Positions 15,821 through 24,058 are shown, counted from the stretch's first letter. The stretch is DNA of 49,146 nucleotides from Saliniplasma sp046497075 (GCA_046497075.1 JAWOGF010000042.1:1-49146), one strand, 5' to 3'. Numbers and translations are program-made. Notes: generated by a model not told the origin, from the letters alone.

Positions 15821-16975
15821 GTGACTACTTTGCTGAGATGCCCAAAATGTTCCAAAAGTAAAAATGGAAAGTTTATAGATCAAAGATGCCAGTGCGGAGG
15901 ACCACTGGAGTTTGACCACAGGAAAGGTAAAGTTTTAGAAGGGGGTTCCGTTTGGCATCGGTACAAAGAATTTTACAACTTCGAGATATCAGATTTTTAT
16001 TCGTTAGGTGAAGGAGACACATCTCTTTCACGGTTGGACTATCTTTCCTCGGAATTAGACCTCGAACTATACGCAAAGAATGAAACGACAAATCCTACTT
16101 GGAGTTTCAAAGATCGAGGAACTTTTCTGGGGGTACAACAGGCTGTGGAAAACGATTTCTCAAAAATAGGTACCGTTTCTACCGGGAATATGGCCGCCAG
16201 CATAGCTGCCTACGGTGCTAGATTTGGCCTGGACACGTATATATTGGTATCAGATGATATCAACGAATTTAAACTTTCTCAGGTCTCGGTTTACGGTCCG
16301 AAAATATACCGGGTCGATGGAGATTATGGAAAACTATATTTTAGAAGTTTAGAAATGGGTGAAAACAATGGCATATATTTTATCAATTCTGATAACCCAT
16401 ATAGAGTAGAAGGTTACAAGACAATAGGTTTTGAGATCGTAGAAGAGATGCTCCCAGACCATGTATTGATCCCTACGAGTTCAGGCGGGCTCTTCAGAGG
16501 GATAGTAAAAAGTTTCATTGAATTAAAAAGAAGTAGAATTATCCAAAAATATCCTCGATTCACAGCAGTCCAAGCTGAAGGATGTTCACCCATTTACGAT
16601 GCTTTCAAAAAAGGAAAGGGTAAGATATCCCTAGTAAAGGAAAAAAACACCCTCGCCAAGGCCATAGCAAATCCATATCCGCCAAGTGGAAATGAGGTCT
16701 TGAGAAAACTGAACCAGATCGACGGTACGTGTGTCAAAGTCAGTGATGAAGAGATCATAAGAGCCCAAGATGAACTAGCAACAGAAGGTATATTCGCTCA
16801 ACTAGCGGGGTGTGTAGGTATAGCGGCTGTTAAAAAGATGAAACATGATAATATGATCAAAAGAGGAGAAAAAGTGGTTAGTATAATTACTGGATCCGGA
16901 CTCAAAATTAGTAAAAATGGGTTCAAAGACTCTATAATCACCGATATAGATATTGATGAATTAGAAACGATCTAA
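15821..16975 (+). CDS. Threonine synthase-like PLP enzyme
   Basis: A 384-residue fold-type II PLP enzyme with an N-terminal zinc-ribbon-like motif (CPKC 7-10, CQC 23-25), as in many archaeal threonine synthases. The PLP lysine is Lys97 in NPTWSFKDRG. VSTGNMAASIAAYGA, PTSSGGLFRG (phosphate-binding loop) and IITGSGLK complete the set. It converts O-phosphohomoserine to threonine if orthologous to ThrC; cysteate synthase-like relatives are a weaker alternative. The start is GTG. The 3' end overlaps the convergent flavodoxin gene by 15 bases. Confidence 0.8.
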   Translation: MTTLLRCPKCSKSKNGKFIDQRCQCGGPLEFDHRKGKVLEGGSVWHRYKEFYNFEISDFYSLGEGDTSLSRLDYLSSELDLELYAKNETTNPTWSFKDRGTFLGVQQAVENDFSKIGTVSTGNMAASIAAYGARFGLDTYILVSDDINEFKLSQVSVYGPKIYRVDGDYGKLYFRSLEMGENNGIYFINSDNPYRVEGYKTIGFEIVEEMLPDHVLIPTSSGGLFRGIVKSFIELKRSRIIQKYPRFTAVQAEGCSPIYDAFKKGKGKISLVKEKNTLAKAIANPYPPSGNEVLRKLNQIDGTCVKVSDEEIIRAQDELATEGIFAQLAGCVGIAAVKKMKHDNMIKRGEKVVSIITGSGLKISKNGFKDSIITDIDIDELETI

Positions 16976-17437
16976 AACATCGGATATGAACCTATCTACT
17001 TTACTTCTATAAACATCTTCTACAAATTCGTCTGTTTTCAAAGGTAATTTTGAGACGGGAGAACTACCCAACATATTTTCCAAATCTTCAAAAGTTGATT
17101 TGGAACCGCTTCCATCATAGGTACAAAAAAAAGCCGCATTATCAATGCGATCTTCCATAAGATCTAGATAAGTGCGAACTAGAGAGGCCATACGGTGAGC
17201 CCATACAGGCGTCCCCAATATGACGATATCGTATTTCTTAGGATCTTTTTTTGGATCTTTTATCTCTGGTTTTTTGTGTGTTAACGCTTCATATAAAGAA
17301 ATGAGAAAGCCAATGATACCTTTTCGGTTTTTATTATCATCGATCTCTTCTATATCACAATCTAACCTCTTGGATATACTTTCAGCAACTTTCTTCGTGC
17401 TGCCGGTCCTTGAATAATAAACTACTAAAACTTTCAT
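16961..17437 (-). CDS. Flavodoxin-family protein
   Basis: A 158-residue protein. It opens KVLVVYYSRTGSTKKVAESI, the FMN phosphate-binding loop (SRTGST), followed by YDIVILGTPVWAHRMASLVRTYL, which contains the FMN-ring loop. FFCTYDGSGSKSTFEDLE resembles the second loop. It is an electron carrier or flavodoxin-domain oxidoreductase and could serve the anaerobic redox enzymes of the window, but no partner is adjacent. Confidence 0.8.
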   Translation of the reverse strand: MKVLVVYYSRTGSTKKVAESISKRLDCDIEEIDDNKNRKGIIGFLISLYEALTHKKPEIKDPKKDPKKYDIVILGTPVWAHRMASLVRTYLDLMEDRIDNAAFFCTYDGSGSKSTFEDLENMLGSSPVSKLPLKTDEFVEDVYRSKVDRFISDVLDRF

Positions 17438-17455
17438 GATGATTCCACACTCATT

Positions 17456-17884
17456 CTACCCTATATTTTTCTTCATTACTATGGCATCTTCCCCATTTTT
17501 GTAGTAACCATTAATATAACCAACTACTTTAAATCCTAAACGTTCATAAAATCTGAAGGCAGATAAATTACTCTTCCGTAAAGTAAGCCTAACAATTTCA
17601 GTATCAAGGATACCAAAAACACTTTCCATAAGTTTGCTACCGATCCCTTTCCTCCGATACTCAGGTAATACTCCGATAGATAATATGATCCCCTGGCCCT
17701 CTCTCGTATCCGCCAGTATATACCCAACGATATTATCTCTGACCTGGGCCACTATAAATTTATCGCTTTTCAAAAAAGTTTTGAATACTCTCTCACTGTA
17801 AGGATATTCGAAACTTTCGTTCTCGACATTGATAACCGACGAAATATCTTTCTTCCTGCACTTCCGTATAGTTAATTCTTTCAC
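17456..17884 (-). CDS. GNAT N-acetyltransferase (RimI-like)
   Basis: A 142-residue protein of the RimI/Ard1 type. IRKCRKKDISSVINVENESFEYPYS is the N-terminal helix pair, and IGVLPEYRRKGIGSKLMESVF is the acetyl-CoA binding motif (R/Q-x-x-G-x-G/A). VRLTLRKSNLSAFRFYERLGFKVVG closes the fold, with the usual Asn and Tyr. Archaeal Ard1 homologues acetylate N-termini of proteins. The start is GTG behind GGTAATC. It follows the flavodoxin gene by 18 bases but lies upstream in transcription. Confidence 0.8.
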   Translation of the reverse strand: MKELTIRKCRKKDISSVINVENESFEYPYSERVFKTFLKSDKFIVAQVRDNIVGYILADTREGQGIILSIGVLPEYRRKGIGSKLMESVFGILDTEIVRLTLRKSNLSAFRFYERLGFKVVGYINGYYKNGEDAIVMKKNIG

Positions 17885-17944
17885 GATTACCTATAAGTCA
17901 AAAAGCATTAAGTATGTTTTGAATCTATTCTATCTAGATAACAC

Positions 17945-19060
17945 ATGGAAGATGGTTCCGAGATGACCTTCGATTGGCCTCTTGAAAAGATGGCTCGATA
18001 TCCTTTCTTCAAGGATTCTAAAGAGTATATCAAAAAAATGGGACCAGATCTCAAAGAGCTCGTTGAGGACAGGGTCTGGGACATGGTCAGGACTAGAGGT
18101 AAAGAGAGGATATTACAGGCCATAGATAAAGGAGAGATAAAAGAGGTTCCAATGAGTAATGAACTCGACAAGCAGATGGAACTATTTTCGTACCCTATCG
18201 CTAGGATATTGGTATCTTCTATAGACGATAATTACCTGATTAACAGATATTGTCTAGGTGAATCCGAGAAATTCCTAAAAAATCTGAAGAACGAATCCGT
18301 TGAAGAGGTTTTAAAGATCGGAAATGAATTAGGTATCGATGCTGAACGATCAGAAGGTCTAGTAAAAGTTCATTTCATCGATTTCCTGGAAAATACAGAA
18401 CATCTAAAATCTACAGAGTGGAAACTCGTCAATCAAAACTTGAGAGATGGTTTTGTGTATTTAGACGTTGATAAATTTATGAGGTTGCAGAAAGAAAGCC
18501 TTTTCCAGCAATTGGTTGGCGAACTTCCTAAACCTGTCACCGAAGGACTAAAAGACATATTCTCTTCACACATCGAAGATATCGATGAGTTCTTGAATGA
18601 TAAAAAGAAGGATTTCGAAGAAGTAGATCTAGGAGTGGTCGATTCCGATAAGTTCCCCCCCTGTATAAAGAAGATGATAAGTCTTCAGGAAGAAGGGGTT
18701 AATCTATCACATGAAGGAAGGTTCGCCCTCACAGCATTCCTACACCAGGTAGGGCTTTCCGAGGAAGAGATACTTTCATTTTTCAGTGGGTCACCGGATT
18801 TTAGAGAGGACTTGGCCTTATATCAGATCGAACATATAACCGGCAAGATCTCCGGAACAGAATACACAACACCCGGTTGTAATACCATGAGGACCAACGG
18901 CATCTGTTACAACCCAGATAGCCTATGTGATGCTGAATGGATGAAACATCCTTTATCATATTATTCTTACAAAAAGAAAAGTGAGTCTAAAGAGAACGGT
19001 GAGTCTAAAGAGAACGGTGAGTCTAAAGAGAACGAAAAAAATTCTAAAGACGAAAATTGA
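17945..19060 (+). CDS. priL: DNA primase large subunit PriL
   Basis: A 371-residue protein matching archaeal PriL. The four [4Fe-4S] ligands are visible at Cys240 (FPPCIKKM), Cys312 (PGCNTM), Cys321 (GICYNP) and Cys328 (SLCDAEW). The N-terminal helical domain includes YPFFKDSKEYI and FSYPIARILVSSI; these are regular in the family. PriL regulates initiation and product length of the catalytic PriS, which is not in this window. The extreme C-terminus is an extra low-complexity tail, SESKENGESKENGESKEN in outline, encoded by three 18-base repeats. Start at 17945, or the in-frame ATG at 17963. Confidence 0.9.
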   Translation: MEDGSEMTFDWPLEKMARYPFFKDSKEYIKKMGPDLKELVEDRVWDMVRTRGKERILQAIDKGEIKEVPMSNELDKQMELFSYPIARILVSSIDDNYLINRYCLGESEKFLKNLKNESVEEVLKIGNELGIDAERSEGLVKVHFIDFLENTEHLKSTEWKLVNQNLRDGFVYLDVDKFMRLQKESLFQQLVGELPKPVTEGLKDIFSSHIEDIDEFLNDKKKDFEEVDLGVVDSDKFPPCIKKMISLQEEGVNLSHEGRFALTAFLHQVGLSEEEILSFFSGSPDFREDLALYQIEHITGKISGTEYTTPGCNTMRTNGICYNPDSLCDAEWMKHPLSYYSYKKKSESKENGESKENGESKENEKNSKDEN

Positions 19061-19684
19061 TCATTTTAGATCTTTCCAAGTTTTTATACCGCGTACCACT
19101 GCAGTGATATTTCCAGCTACTGCAAACCAAAGCATCAAGATTTCAAATATTCCCAGACTGTAGCCCGATACATTAAAGCTCGATATGTAAAAGCTTTCCA
19201 ATATTATGTAGATGATCGGCACAAAGATCAATAATACGAGTCTATCCGCTCTACCGGCTACACCTCCATAATCTCTACCTGCTCCGACTGCATGTGCCTG
19301 AGTGCCCATATAGCTGGTCATCAATACTCCTATGATAGCAATTAATCCGATATGGATACTGCATAAAGGTCCTAAAGCGATGCCCCCTAAAATGAATATG
19401 TCCGCATACCTATCTATTGTATGGTCTAATAAGTCTCCCTTCAAAGAGGTTTTTCCAGTTAATTTAGCAACTCTACCATCTATTGCATCGAAAAAGGAAT
19501 TAGATAAAACGAATATCGATCCTAAAAAGACAAAAAGAAGGTTACCAAGATAGAATGATATACCCGCGAGTACAGCAAAAACTAGTGATGTCCAAGATAG
19601 TATATTTGGGTTGATACTAGACATACGTTCAGCTATCGGTTTGATTACAGAATCTGCCTCTTTCCGATAACTATTCAAGACCAT
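19061..19684 (-). CDS. CDP-alcohol phosphatidyltransferase (archaetidylinositol-phosphate synthase type)
   Basis: About 207 residues. The active-site motif D-x2-D-G-x2-A-(x)n-G-x3-D-x3-D is present as DAIDGRVAKLTGKTSLKGDLLDHTIDRYAD in outline, with a lysine after the alanine where arginine is common. Five or six membrane spans follow. The enzyme transfers a phospho-alcohol, probably inositol or glycerol phosphate, to CDP-archaeol in ether-lipid synthesis. I use the ATG at 19684; the TTG nine bases upstream is less likely. The stop codon meets the priL stop. Confidence 0.8.
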   Translation of the reverse strand: MVLNSYRKEADSVIKPIAERMSSINPNILSWTSLVFAVLAGISFYLGNLLFVFLGSIFVLSNSFFDAIDGRVAKLTGKTSLKGDLLDHTIDRYADIFILGGIALGPLCSIHIGLIAIIGVLMTSYMGTQAHAVGAGRDYGGVAGRADRLVLLIFVPIIYIILESFYISSFNVSGYSLGIFEILMLWFAVAGNITAVVRGIKTWKDLK

Positions 19685-19745
19685 GTTAGTCAATAATAGC
19701 TATTTTTATTAATATTATCGGTTACCAACATTCTCGTAATAACAC

Positions 19746-20267
19746 TTAATCGAGCAAACCATATTCACTCGACCAATCTACCTGGCCGATCGAATATCTT
19801 TCTGTTTCACCATCCAATATCTCCTTAACCGCGCTACAAACATCCATAGGTTTCATATCGGTAGTATCGATCTCATATACCTCGTTAGAATATTCGAGAG
19901 ATTCGATGAGTATAACATCTAAGATCTCCGCCTCGAGATTCTCTTTTTCTTTCCTATCCTGCCAATCCTTAGAACTCATCCTACACTTGAGTTCTTTAGG
20001 GGCACATCTTAGAACGATTATAGGTTCGATACCCAGATGATGAGATAGATGACCTTCAACGATGTCATATCCCGATATTTTTTTCAACTCCTCCTTCAAT
20101 CGTGATATCTCTACTTCATGAGAGTTCCTATTCTCATCTTTATCCCCTCTAAGCCCCTTTTCATCAATAAAACCATTCAGATCCAGTACGTTGTATCCTT
20201 CTTCTCTCAACAATCCAGCAACGGTTGTTTTACCGATACCAGGTGTACCGGTGATAGCTACGGTCAT
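19746..20267 (-). CDS. Adenylate kinase 6 / Fap7-like NMP kinase
   Basis: A 173-residue protein with the P-loop GTPGIGKTT (7-15). LDLNGFIDEKGLRGD is the NMP-binding area. VEGHLSHHL and VLRCAPKELKCRM match the AK6/Fap7 family, and the end, YSIGQVDWSSEYGLLD, fits the PGxVDW ending of that family. Archaeal and eukaryotic homologues take part in small ribosomal subunit maturation as well as adenylate kinase chemistry. It appears to be a single gene. Confidence 0.85.
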   Translation of the reverse strand: MTVAITGTPGIGKTTVAGLLREEGYNVLDLNGFIDEKGLRGDKDENRNSHEVEISRLKEELKKISGYDIVEGHLSHHLGIEPIIVLRCAPKELKCRMSSKDWQDRKEKENLEAEILDVILIESLEYSNEVYEIDTTDMKPMDVCSAVKEILDGETERYSIGQVDWSSEYGLLD

Positions 20268-20381
20268 GTTCTTAAATGAACAGACTCTGATATAATAGTT
20301 TATTCATCTTTCATTCACTTTTATCTAACTCTCCCCCTTTAGAATAAATATATATGTTATAACCATAATTTAGAGCGGCAG

Positions 20382-21626
20382 ATGAAAATAGACTCATCAA
20401 GAAAGAACAGCATGGAGAAAGTATTCACGGTGAAGGACCTTAATGTGTATGTTAAATCTCTACTGAGAAGAGATGACAATATCCAGAATGTATGGGTGAG
20501 AGGGGAGATCTCAAATTTCACACACTATAACAATAAACACATGTATTTTGAACTGAAAGACGAGAACAGCATTATTGATTGTGCTATGTTTAGAGCGAGT
20601 AATAGAGAATTAGATTTTACGCCGGAGGATGGTATGGAAGTCCTCTGTAGGGGGGATGTCGGTTTGTATATACCAAGCGGGAAATATCAACTGATCGTAA
20701 ACGAAATGCTGCCCGAAGGTAAAGGTAAATTATACCTAGCTTATGAAAAGCTTAAGAAGAAGTTATCTAAAGAAGGACTTTTTGATGAAAAACATAAAAA
20801 GATCATTCCAAAAATTCCCGAAAAGGTCGGTATCGTTACTTCTGAAGAAGCAGCCGCTCTAAGAGATATCGTCACCGTAACAAATCGTAGATTCCCAAAT
20901 ATTGACCTTATATTATCATCCACACCCGTTCAGGGTAAAGATGCTGCACCAAAGATAGCTGAAGCGATAAAAAAGCTAGATAGATTTGGCGTAGACGTGA
21001 TCATCGTAAGCCGGGGAGGCGGGTCCCTTGAGGACCTATGGAACTTCAATGAAGAGATAGTAGCTAGAGCTATATTCAACGCAGAAACCCCTATGATATC
21101 AGCGGTAGGACATGAAACAGATCTACTTATCTCAGACCTTGTCGCAGATTATCGAGCACCGACTCCCTCTGCTGCGGCTGAAAAGGCCGTACCAGAGAAG
21201 AAAGAATTGTCGGAAAAACTAGAAGAGCTAAAAAGAAGAGCAGGAAATGCATTATTGAACATAGTGTCAGATAATGAGAGGCATCTTAAAAGCATTATAG
21301 ATCGTCCTATATTCCAGAGACCAGAACTGATCTTAGAAGAACCTATGCAGTTGTTAGACGAACTCAAGATAAAAATCCAAAAGAATATGGAATTATTTTT
21401 AAAACAGAGAGACCAAAGCCTGAAAGGTCAGCTTGAAAGATTGAGAGCACTGAGTCCCGAATCAACTTTAAAAAGAGGCTATTCAGTTGTTTTAACGAGT
21501 GAGGATGAACTAATCAAGAGTGTAGACGATGTTAAAGTCGACGATAAGTTAAACATAAAAATGAACGATGGTATGCTGAAAGCAATCACTGAGGAGGTGA
21601 TAAGATCGAAAAAGAAGAAGAAATAG
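20382..21626 (+). CDS. xseA: Exodeoxyribonuclease VII large subunit
   Basis: A 414-residue protein collinear with bacterial XseA. An N-terminal OB fold (VKSLLRRDDNIQNVWVRGEISNF) leads into the catalytic region (GKGKLYLAYEKLKKKL, GIVTSEEAAALRDIV, IIVSRGGGSLEDLWNFNEEIVARAI, ISAVGHETD). A coiled coil follows, then the ending LKRGYSVV, typical of the family. With XseB it degrades single-stranded DNA from both ends. The enzyme is bacterial in origin and rare but known in archaea, so ancient transfer is likely. TATA-like ATATATGTTATAA lies about 35 bases before the ATG. The ATG at 20412 is an alternative start. Confidence 0.92.
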   Translation: MKIDSSRKNSMEKVFTVKDLNVYVKSLLRRDDNIQNVWVRGEISNFTHYNNKHMYFELKDENSIIDCAMFRASNRELDFTPEDGMEVLCRGDVGLYIPSGKYQLIVNEMLPEGKGKLYLAYEKLKKKLSKEGLFDEKHKKIIPKIPEKVGIVTSEEAAALRDIVTVTNRRFPNIDLILSSTPVQGKDAAPKIAEAIKKLDRFGVDVIIVSRGGGSLEDLWNFNEEIVARAIFNAETPMISAVGHETDLLISDLVADYRAPTPSAAAEKAVPEKKELSEKLEELKRRAGNALLNIVSDNERHLKSIIDRPIFQRPELILEEPMQLLDELKIKIQKNMELFLKQRDQSLKGQLERLRALSPESTLKRGYSVVLTSEDELIKSVDDVKVDDKLNIKMNDGMLKAITEEVIRSKKKKK

Positions 21627-21631
21627 ATGAA

Positions 21632-21841
21632 ATGCAGTTCGAAGAAGCTCTTGAAGAACTGGAAAGGATAAACGAAAGACTGGAAAGGAACCAAGTAACA
21701 TTAGAAAATGCTATCAGATTATATGAAAGAGGGATGAAATTGATAGACCACTGTGAGAAGAGACTAAACGAAGCACGAGGGGATATCAAAAAATTAACCG
21801 GGAAAGAAGCAGATGAACAACTGGAAGATTTAGATGTGTAA
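21632..21841 (+). CDS. xseB: Exodeoxyribonuclease VII small subunit
   Basis: About 70 residues from the ATG. MQFEEALEELERINERLERNQVTLENAIRLYERGMKL in outline is the XseB helical hairpin, which binds the XseA coiled coil. The reading frame stays open upstream into xseA. A near-perfect ribosome binding site GGAGGTGAT (21593-21601) lies 30 bases before this ATG but only three bases before an in-frame ATC at 21605, which would add IEKEEEIDE. That extension fits the usual length before the FEEAL motif. The true start may therefore be 21605 with AUC. Confidence 0.9.
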   Translation: MQFEEALEELERINERLERNQVTLENAIRLYERGMKLIDHCEKRLNEARGDIKKLTGKEADEQLEDLDV

Positions 21842-21907
21842 TATTGGACAATTGTACACATATACAAAAATTTTATCTATCTTAGGTTTCATTGAAATAC
21901 AAGGCAT

Positions 21908-22516
21908 ATGAATCATAAAGTTCAAACAGTAGATGACATGGATCGTATCAAACTTTCCCTGGAAAAAACTAGGGAAAAGATTTTAGCTTTATTGAGAGTA
22001 AATGATATGTCGATCTCCCAGATAGCGGAGGTACTTAACAAAGATCAATCAACTATCAATAGACATATAAAAAAATTGGAAAGGGCTGGTTTTGTTGAAG
22101 TCATCGGTGAACGAAAAGAATCTCATATCCCTGAGAAAATATATGGGAGGACAGCTGAAGCTTTCCTTATAAATCCTGACTCAGATAATATAAAAAATCT
22201 AGCATCGCTTATGATAAACTGGAATCTAGGTTACGACCAAAATACCTTGGAAAAACTGGAGATGATGGGATTCACCAACAATATCTCTAGAGAAACCTTG
22301 ACTAACTTACTGGACTTCTTAAATATGATGAATGAACACTTATCCTCTAAAGTTGACGAGATCGAAGAAGGAATCCTAGAAATGAACTATCGAGACCTGA
22401 TAAAACTTAAATTAGTACTATATCTAATCGAGATAGAGAAACAGCCAGAATTAGAAAAATATATTTCTAACGTTTTTTCAGATTTTGAAGGTAAGATTGC
22501 ATGGGAAGATGGGTAA
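21908..22516 (+). CDS. Winged-helix transcription regulator, paralogue 1 of 3
   Basis: A 202-residue protein with an ArsR/MarR-type winged helix at about residues 20-70. The recognition part is MSISQIAEVLNKDQSTINRHIKKLERAGFVEVIGE, followed by IPEKIYGRTAEAFLI, which all three neighbours share. The C-terminal ~110 residues are helical and divergent and could be a ligand or dimer domain. A promoter box AAATTTTATC stands about 35 bases before the start. It is the first of three tandem paralogues, each with its own similar box. Confidence 0.8.
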   Translation: MNHKVQTVDDMDRIKLSLEKTREKILALLRVNDMSISQIAEVLNKDQSTINRHIKKLERAGFVEVIGERKESHIPEKIYGRTAEAFLINPDSDNIKNLASLMINWNLGYDQNTLEKLEMMGFTNNISRETLTNLLDFLNMMNEHLSSKVDEIEEGILEMNYRDLIKLKLVLYLIEIEKQPELEKYISNVFSDFEGKIAWEDG

Positions 22517-22560
22517 TCTATCCGAAATTTTATTTACCTTACAGCCTTTTTTAAATATAC

Positions 22561-23148
22561 ATGAAGGAAGATGTAGAACTCGTCCATGATTCAGATAGGA
22601 TTAGAGTACTCTTAGAAAATACAAGAAAAAACATATTAGAATTACTTAAAGTGGATGATATGTCGATATCCCAGATAGCAGAGGGACTGGATAAGGATCG
22701 TTCTACAATATATAGACATGTGAAAAAGCTAGAAGAATATGGATATGTTGAATTAAAGGGTGAGAAGGTAATAAATAACGTTCCCGGTATGATTTATGGT
22801 AGGACCGCAAAACTGTTCTTGCCCTGTCCCAAGTCCATGGATCCAGGGGACCCTATTACCGAAAGTTTAACGTGGGATGAAGACCACACACTTCGTATCC
22901 TTAAAAGTTTAAAAACTCTAGGTTACGATTTCGAGCTATCAGAAGAATTGGTAGAAGATCTAGGCGAATTTTTTTCTAATATAGATGATAAAATTATAGA
23001 TATACTCGAAGACAAAGGTTTAGTAGGGATGGGATTCTTAGAAACATTAAGACTAAAAGTCTTGATTATTTTGATAGAATTCTGTAAAAATGATGAGATC
23101 CATGATGAAATAGAAGAGTTGATCGCTCATTTTGAAGGACTCGAGTGA
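22561..23148 (+). CDS. Winged-helix transcription regulator, paralogue 2 of 3
   Basis: A 195-residue protein. The helix-turn-helix reads MSISQIAEGLDKDRSTIYRHVKKLEEYGYVEL and the link is VPGMIYGRTAKLFL. The C-terminal part (LRILKSLKTLGYDFELSEELVEDLGEFFSNI) aligns best with paralogue 3. The box AAATTTTATTTACC at about 22524-22537 lies ~25 bases before the ATG, which implies a leaderless or nearly leaderless message. Its DNA target and signal are unknown. Confidence 0.8.
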   Translation: MKEDVELVHDSDRIRVLLENTRKNILELLKVDDMSISQIAEGLDKDRSTIYRHVKKLEEYGYVELKGEKVINNVPGMIYGRTAKLFLPCPKSMDPGDPITESLTWDEDHTLRILKSLKTLGYDFELSEELVEDLGEFFSNIDDKIIDILEDKGLVGMGFLETLRLKVLIILIEFCKNDEIHDEIEELIAHFEGLE

Positions 23149-23205
23149 TATTTCAGAGTATTACAAAAAATTTAATTATTACGGAAACTTCAGAGATGAT
23201 TAGTC

Positions 23206-23793
23206 ATGAAAAAAGACGTTAAGGTGGTCCGTAACCCAAAAGCGATTAAAATAGCTGTTGAAGATACGAGAAGTAACATCCTTTCTTTACTAAGAATAAA
23301 TGACATGTCTATCTCGCAATTAGCTGAATCATTAGATAAGGATCAATCCACTATTTATAGACATATAAAAAAATTAGAAGAATACGATTATCTTGAACCG
23401 ATAGGTGAAAAGAAAACACATCACATCCCTGAAAAGATATACGGGAGAACAGCTGGCGTATTTCTATTATGCCCCAGCAATATAGACACGGGTCAACCTT
23501 CTAATATGATGGTAGAGTGGGAGCGAAATAAAGCAGAAAGGATCCTAGAATTGCTCAACGTTATGGGATACAGATCTGAGGATGGAGACGAGCTCGTTGA
23601 AGACATTTCGGAGATTTTTATCGACCTTAAAGAGAGAGTCACCAATCCTATCGAAAGTTCCGAGGACGAGATAGGAAAGATCAGTTTCGCTACTCTGCTA
23701 AGACTGGAACTCCTATTATTCCTCTTAGAACAAAGGAATGATAAAGAATTAAAAAAGAAAGTTGATTCGGTTCTCGACAAGTTCATTCAGTGA
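23206..23793 (+). CDS. Winged-helix transcription regulator, paralogue 3 of 3
   Basis: A 195-residue protein. The helix-turn-helix is MSISQLAESLDKDQSTIYRHIKKLEEYDYLEPIGE, with the link IPEKIYGRTAGVFLLCP. The HTH is closest to paralogues 1 and 2 alike, while the C-terminal half is more like paralogue 2. AAATTTAATTATT at about 23167-23179 is the likely TATA region. The gene ends 59 bases before the tRNA-His. The three genes arose by tandem duplication and have differentiated mainly in the C-terminal domain. Confidence 0.8.
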   Translation: MKKDVKVVRNPKAIKIAVEDTRSNILSLLRINDMSISQLAESLDKDQSTIYRHIKKLEEYDYLEPIGEKKTHHIPEKIYGRTAGVFLLCPSNIDTGQPSNMMVEWERNKAERILELLNVMGYRSEDGDELVEDISEIFIDLKERVTNPIESSEDEIGKISFATLLRLELLLFLLEQRNDKELKKKVDSVLDKFIQ

Positions 23794-23852
23794 ACTTAAG
23801 GAAAAATAATATATCCGACCTTTTTCTACCTCAAAATACATAATCACATAAT

Positions 23853-23955
23853 GGCCGTGGTGGTGTAGCTATTCGAGTGGTTCTACACTCGGACTACAAT
23901 GGCAGCATGTGGGACTGTGGATCCCCTGGCTCGGGTTCAAATCCCGACCACGGCC
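23853..23955 (+). tRNA. tRNA-His (GUG) with a probable 28-nt D-loop intron
   Basis: The acceptor stem GCCGTGG (23854-23860) pairs with CCACGGC (23948-23954), with C73 at 23955 and an encoded G-1 at 23853, the tRNA-His identity pair. The T arm is TCGGG-TTCAAAT-CCCGA and the anticodon loop is CTGTGGA (anticodon GTG). The span is 102 bases without G-1, against 74 expected. The excess lies in the D arm. Removing the 28 bases TCGAGTGG...CTACAAT gives D stem GTGT/GCAT and loop AGCTATGGCA, a canonical 74-base tRNA. The insert folds on itself as CGAGTG-GTTCTA-CACTCG. CCA is not encoded. A run of six T follows. Confidence 0.85.
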
Positions 23956-24058
23956 TTTTTTATAGGGATTTGTTTCACGAGTTTATTTTAGTCAAAATAA
24001 ACGAGCGTTTGGAATATTTACGTAGTGAATATTCCGAACTGAATCCACGACCACGGCC
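23945..24058. repeat. Direct repeat of the tRNA-His 3' end, 103 bp apart (att-like)
   Basis: CGACCACGGCC stands at 23945-23955 (tRNA end) and at 24048-24058. A duplicated tRNA 3' end is the classic footprint of tRNA-targeting integration. The intervening ~100 bases contain two strong hairpins and no coding capacity. It could be a scar of an excised element or a very small hairpin insertion. Eleven bases is short, so coincidence cannot be excluded. Confidence 0.5.

Noticed and set aside
24048..24058. Second tRNA copy downstream of tRNA-His
   Set aside because: Only the last 11 bases match; no acceptor, D, anticodon or T arm is present, so it is not a tRNA gene.
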